From NCBI GenBank assembly GCA_965229685.1, contig OZ245920.1:2976001-3040000 (forward strand): a stretch of DNA of 64,000 nucleotides. Direction: 5' to 3'. Below the pieces are notes generated by a model. The model did no database searches. It was not told the origin of the DNA and worked only from the letters and a program-made list of their open reading frames with translations. The position numbers and the translations under genes were made by a program. Positions 61,162 through 64,000 of the stretch are shown piece by piece. This stretch comes from Pacificispira sp033344895 (GTDB lineage Bacteria; Pseudomonadota; Alphaproteobacteria; UBA8366; Aestuariispiraceae). Within the stretch, counting starts at the first letter, position 1, and each line of letters begins with the position of its first letter.

Positions 61162-62688
61162 TCAGTTCTTCCTTCCGGACAAGGCGGCGGGCAGCGCCGC
61201 CGCGCACATCCGACGTGCGAATGGTATCTGCGACAGGATCAGCAGAACGTTGAGGGACAGCAGGATCGCCGCCCCCGGGCGCGTGACGAAAACAGACAGG
61301 TCCCCATCGGAAATCAGCAGCGACCGGCGGAAGGTCTCATCGAACAGCCCGCCCAGAATGACGCCGATCACAAGGGGCGCGATCGGGTACTTCATGGCGA
61401 TCATGCCATAGGCGACGAAACCGACGCCTAGCATCAGGAACAGATCGTTGATTCCGCCGCCGACCGAAAACGATCCGATTGTAGTCAGAACCAGCACGAC
61501 GGGCAGAAAGACGGTGCGCGGCAGTTTCAGGATCAGAATGAAGACCCGGGCCGTGAACAGGCCCATCAGGAACATGGTCAGCGACGCCATGACCAGGATC
61601 GCCACGATATGGACGATCAGCGCCGGATCGATTGTCGGCCCCGGAATGACATTGTTGATCTTCAAAGCTCCCAACAAGGCAGCCGCCGGCGGCGACCCGG
61701 GAATACCCAGTACCAGAAGCGGAATCAGCGCCCCGCCGATTGCGGCATTGTTCGCGGTTTCAGCAGAAATCAGTCCGCGAAGCGATCCCAGCCCGAAGCG
61801 CGAGGAATCCTTCGCGACGCTCTTTGCGACACCGTAGGACACCCAACCCGCGACATCCTCCCCGACGCCGGGCAGCGCGCCGATTCCGGTTCCGATCCCG
61901 CCGGACCGCAGGATGCCGGGGAAATGCCGCATCACATCGCGCAGGCGTGGCACGATCCGGCCGACGGGCAGCGGCGCCCCGCCCGATACGGCCGCGCGCA
62001 TGCCGTCCAGAATCTGCGGAATTGCGAAGGCGCCCATCAGGACCGGCACGATCTGGAAGCCCGACAGCAGATAGGACCACCCGAAGGTATAGCGTTCCTC
62101 GGACAGGATCGGATCCAGGCCGACCATGGCCATGGCCAGTCCGACAAGCCCCGCGATCCAGCCCTTGATCACCAGATCCTGGCTCATCAACGTTCCGGAC
62201 AGAAGAATGCCGAACAGCGCCAGCAGGGCCTTCTCCGGTGACGCGATGTTCTGCGCGACCAGCAGCAGCAGCCAGACGAAGATCAGCAGACAGAACGCCC
62301 CGAACAGGGTGCCGATGAAGGATGCCGTCGTCGTGATGCCCAACGCCTCCCCGCCACGCCCTTCCCTTGCAAGCGGGTGGCCGTCCATCGCCGTTGCGGC
62401 CGAGGCCGCGGTGCCGGGAATATTGAGCAGGATCGACGGATAGGATCCGCCGTAGATGGCGCCGACATAGGCCCCGATCAGGGCGATCAGGGATTGTTCC
62501 AGCGGAAACTTGTTGCCGAAGAACCCGGTCAGGATCGTCACGGCCAGCGTCGCCGTCAGGCCGGGCAATGCCCCGAAGACGATGCCCAGGAAGACCGAGA
62601 CGATCAGATAGAGATAAGTCATCGGATCGCTGGCCAGCATGTGAAGACTGCCCGCGAAGGCGCCGAGCTGCGTCAGAACAAAATCCAT
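61162..62688 (-). CDS. tctA: Tripartite tricarboxylate transporter large permease (TctA)
   Basis: A 508-residue membrane protein with about twelve helices. VFLGIVFGALPGLTATLAV and GIPGSPPAAALLGAL are TctA hallmarks; LNIPGTAASAATAMDGHPLA matches the substrate loop. It imports a carboxylate using the ion gradient with TctB and TctC. In this operon the cargo is probably the sugar acid broken down by the OtnK/OtnC-like enzymes. Confidence 0.92.
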   Translation of the reverse strand: MDFVLTQLGAFAGSLHMLASDPMTYLYLIVSVFLGIVFGALPGLTATLAVTILTGFFGNKFPLEQSLIALIGAYVGAIYGGSYPSILLNIPGTAASAATAMDGHPLAREGRGGEALGITTTASFIGTLFGAFCLLIFVWLLLLVAQNIASPEKALLALFGILLSGTLMSQDLVIKGWIAGLVGLAMAMVGLDPILSEERYTFGWSYLLSGFQIVPVLMGAFAIPQILDGMRAAVSGGAPLPVGRIVPRLRDVMRHFPGILRSGGIGTGIGALPGVGEDVAGWVSYGVAKSVAKDSSRFGLGSLRGLISAETANNAAIGGALIPLLVLGIPGSPPAAALLGALKINNVIPGPTIDPALIVHIVAILVMASLTMFLMGLFTARVFILILKLPRTVFLPVVLVLTTIGSFSVGGGINDLFLMLGVGFVAYGMIAMKYPIAPLVIGVILGGLFDETFRRSLLISDGDLSVFVTRPGAAILLSLNVLLILSQIPFARRMCAAALPAALSGRKN

Positions 62689-62692
62689 TGCC

Positions 62693-63463
62693 CTAGTCCC
62701 CTTTCAGCATCGGCTTCAGGGTGACGTAGTAGTGATATTCGATCTGAGAGAAGATCAGGCCGGTCCGATTCGGGACATTCTGGCGGAACCCGAAGGCCAT
62801 CCCGATGACCAGGATCAACGGCACCAGCAGCGCCACGATGGGTGTCGCGCTGACCACCCGGTCGACCGCCCCGCGGCGTCTTTCGACGCAGAACATCGCC
62901 AGGGTCAGGCTCAGCCAGGCGACCAGGGTCAGGACATCGTCGTCATGCGGCTTTGCCCATTCGGCCGGCAGCGGATGGATCACCACGGCATAGACCGCCG
63001 GCAGGATCGCCCCGGTCGCACTGAGAACCATCGGTAAGGACCGACCGCTGTGAAACCCGTAGGTCAGGGCCGTGAGGGTCAGTCCGCTGGCCAGGATGAA
63101 ATCCACACGCGGCACCAAACCGCCGATATAGGCGATCAGGATCAGCGACAGAAGGAGTATCCGGCGAAGCGCCCCCCATTGCGGATATACCGTTCGCGCT
63201 GGGGCGATGGATGTCAGAGCCCGCGATGCCCCGCCGTCCCGGATCGAAATGCCGAGAAGGACCAGCGCCAGAAGCAGCAGCATCCCGAAAATGCCGAAGG
63301 GCACGATTGCGGCGGAATTGAACCATTGCGCGGAATCGACCCCCGCGGCCTTCGCCTCATAGAACGGCAGCGAACTGGTCTGCCGCAGGAACAGTATCGA
63401 TACCGCGATCAGAAACAGGGACGTCCAGAAATCCCGCGTTCGCAAACCTGCCTTGTCTTCCAT
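62693..63463 (-). CDS. tctB: Tripartite tricarboxylate transporter small permease (TctB)
   Basis: A 256-residue membrane protein with about six hydrophobic segments (for example DFWTSLFLIAVSILFL and PFGIFGMLLLLALVLLG). TctB proteins are often near 150-170 residues, so this one is longer, with an extra C-terminal part (VVSATPIVALLVPLILVIGM). The ATG at 63463 with GGAGCGGGAA upstream is chosen; longer frames add arginine-rich sequence. It is four bases before tctA. Confidence 0.82.
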   Translation of the reverse strand: MEDKAGLRTRDFWTSLFLIAVSILFLRQTSSLPFYEAKAAGVDSAQWFNSAAIVPFGIFGMLLLLALVLLGISIRDGGASRALTSIAPARTVYPQWGALRRILLLSLILIAYIGGLVPRVDFILASGLTLTALTYGFHSGRSLPMVLSATGAILPAVYAVVIHPLPAEWAKPHDDDVLTLVAWLSLTLAMFCVERRRGAVDRVVSATPIVALLVPLILVIGMAFGFRQNVPNRTGLIFSQIEYHYYVTLKPMLKGD

Positions 63464-63542
63464 TTCCCGCTCCACTCGCCGGGAAAGCGGCCGGCCCGCG
63501 TAGGCTGACGGACCGGCGCTTCCCACATGAACCCGAAACCGG

Positions 63543-64000
63543 TCAGGGTTTCTCGATTCCCAGCGACGCCGGGTCGACCTTGGCGGCGCCGAGATCCCAA
63601 AGGGTCCAGGCGAACGTGCTTTCCAGCTTGGCGAAGACGGCGGAAGCGTCATCGCCCGACTGGCCGGAAATGTCGTAATGGTTGGTCCTGGCCCAGTCCG
63701 CGACCGTGTCAGAGGCCATTGCCTTGTCGAAGGCGTCGGTCAGGGCCGCCTTCACCTCGTCGGGAGCGGAGGCATGCACGGCAAAACCGATGGCCTGCTT
63801 CAGCGGCAGATATTTGTCCAACCCGTCATACATCGTGAAAGCGGACGGAATCTCCACCGATCCGACCGTGGCCGGTTCCGGCGTCAACGTCGCCAGCGGC
63901 CGCAGCAGCCCACCGTCGATCAGCGGCTGCTGCTCCGCCAGTGATGTGACGACGACGGCAACCTCACCCGCAACGGCGGCTTCCTGACCGGGGGCCGACC
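63543..64000 (-). CDS. tctC: Tripartite tricarboxylate transporter binding protein (TctC), N-terminus cut by window edge
   Basis: The reading frame continues past the right edge (upstream residues include LAEQQPLIDGGLLRPLA). The C-terminal half shows the Bug/TctC pattern: VGSVEIPSAFTMYDG, followed by IGFAVHASAPDEVKAALTDAF. It is the periplasmic receptor for TctAB. Together the three genes form a complete transporter, order tctC-tctB-tctA in the direction of transcription. Confidence 0.87.
   Translation of the reverse strand, partial: SAPGQEAAVAGEVAVVVTSLAEQQPLIDGGLLRPLATLTPEPATVGSVEIPSAFTMYDGLDKYLPLKQAIGFAVHASAPDEVKAALTDAFDKAMASDTVADWARTNHYDISGQSGDDASAVFAKLESTFAWTLWDLGAAKVDPASLGIEKP

Overview
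The window is GC-rich chromosomal DNA from a metabolically versatile alphaproteobacterium. Gene content and style (hmu haem operon with its own exbBD, many LysR, MocR, TetR and Lrp regulators, ATGA overlaps in operons, TctABC and Liv transporters, quaternary-amine catabolism) suggest a Rhodospirillales-like or related marine/soil lineage. That placement is an inference; there is no rRNA or marker gene here. About 60 protein genes are supported. I saw no tRNA, rRNA, CRISPR array or insertion sequence, and no gene-free stretch exceeds 300 bases.

Layout. 1-4766 (+): haem use and uptake, hmuS (cut by the left edge), exbB, exbD, hmuT, hmuU, hmuV. 4848-8129: fumarylacetoacetase with a convergent LysR gene, then an OsmC protein and a DUF1272 zinc protein. 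8235-10926: an enolase-superfamily sugar-acid dehydratase-like gene divergent from a MocR regulator, with a clear inverted repeat between them. 11036-13192: a lone, AT-richer KAP-family P-loop NTPase, the one obviously foreign gene. 13366-22190: a polyamine-type ABC transporter (SBP, ATPase, two permeases), a GMC oxidoreductase, a PuuB-like FAD oxidase and an acyl-CoA ligase. 22359-26977: a DJ-1/PfpI protein, then a three-gene unit of a zinc-ribbon/degenerate-GGDEF protein, a processive family-2 glycosyltransferase and an HlyD/Alg44-like adaptor. I consider that unit the best candidate for an undescribed system, probably an exopolysaccharide synthase with its own signalling subunit. 27014-31429: a methionine gamma-lyase locus like Pseudomonas mdeB-mdeA-mdeR.

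31454-39654: a quaternary-amine (carnitine/betaine-like) catabolic block on the minus strand (carnitine-dehydrogenase-like, two SDRs, ALDH, BKACE, Rieske oxygenase), an AraC/GATase1 regulator apparently starting at CTG, and a LysR gene. 39822-40465: GFA and 4-OT-like small enzymes. 40457-48014: a branched acyl-CoA pathway (carboxylase beta and alpha, MaoC hydratase, an SDR lacking its catalytic Tyr/Lys, CitE lyase) divergent from a TetR gene and an alpha-methylacyl-CoA racemase. 48016-57905: a ten-gene minus-strand operon with TetR, acyl-CoA dehydrogenase, complete LivFGHMK importer and two acyl-CoA ligases. 58158-64000: a tetronate-type catabolic unit (class II aldolase, OtnK-like kinase), an MBL lactonase, an ABM monooxygenase and TctABC (tctC cut by the right edge).

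The two TetR genes are preceded by nearly identical 12-bp motifs (CTAACGTTYGTT), suggesting that the two acyl-CoA blocks are controlled by related repressors. Overall the window is a catabolic region: import of organic acids, amines and polyamines, CoA activation and beta-oxidation-like breakdown, each block with a local regulator.
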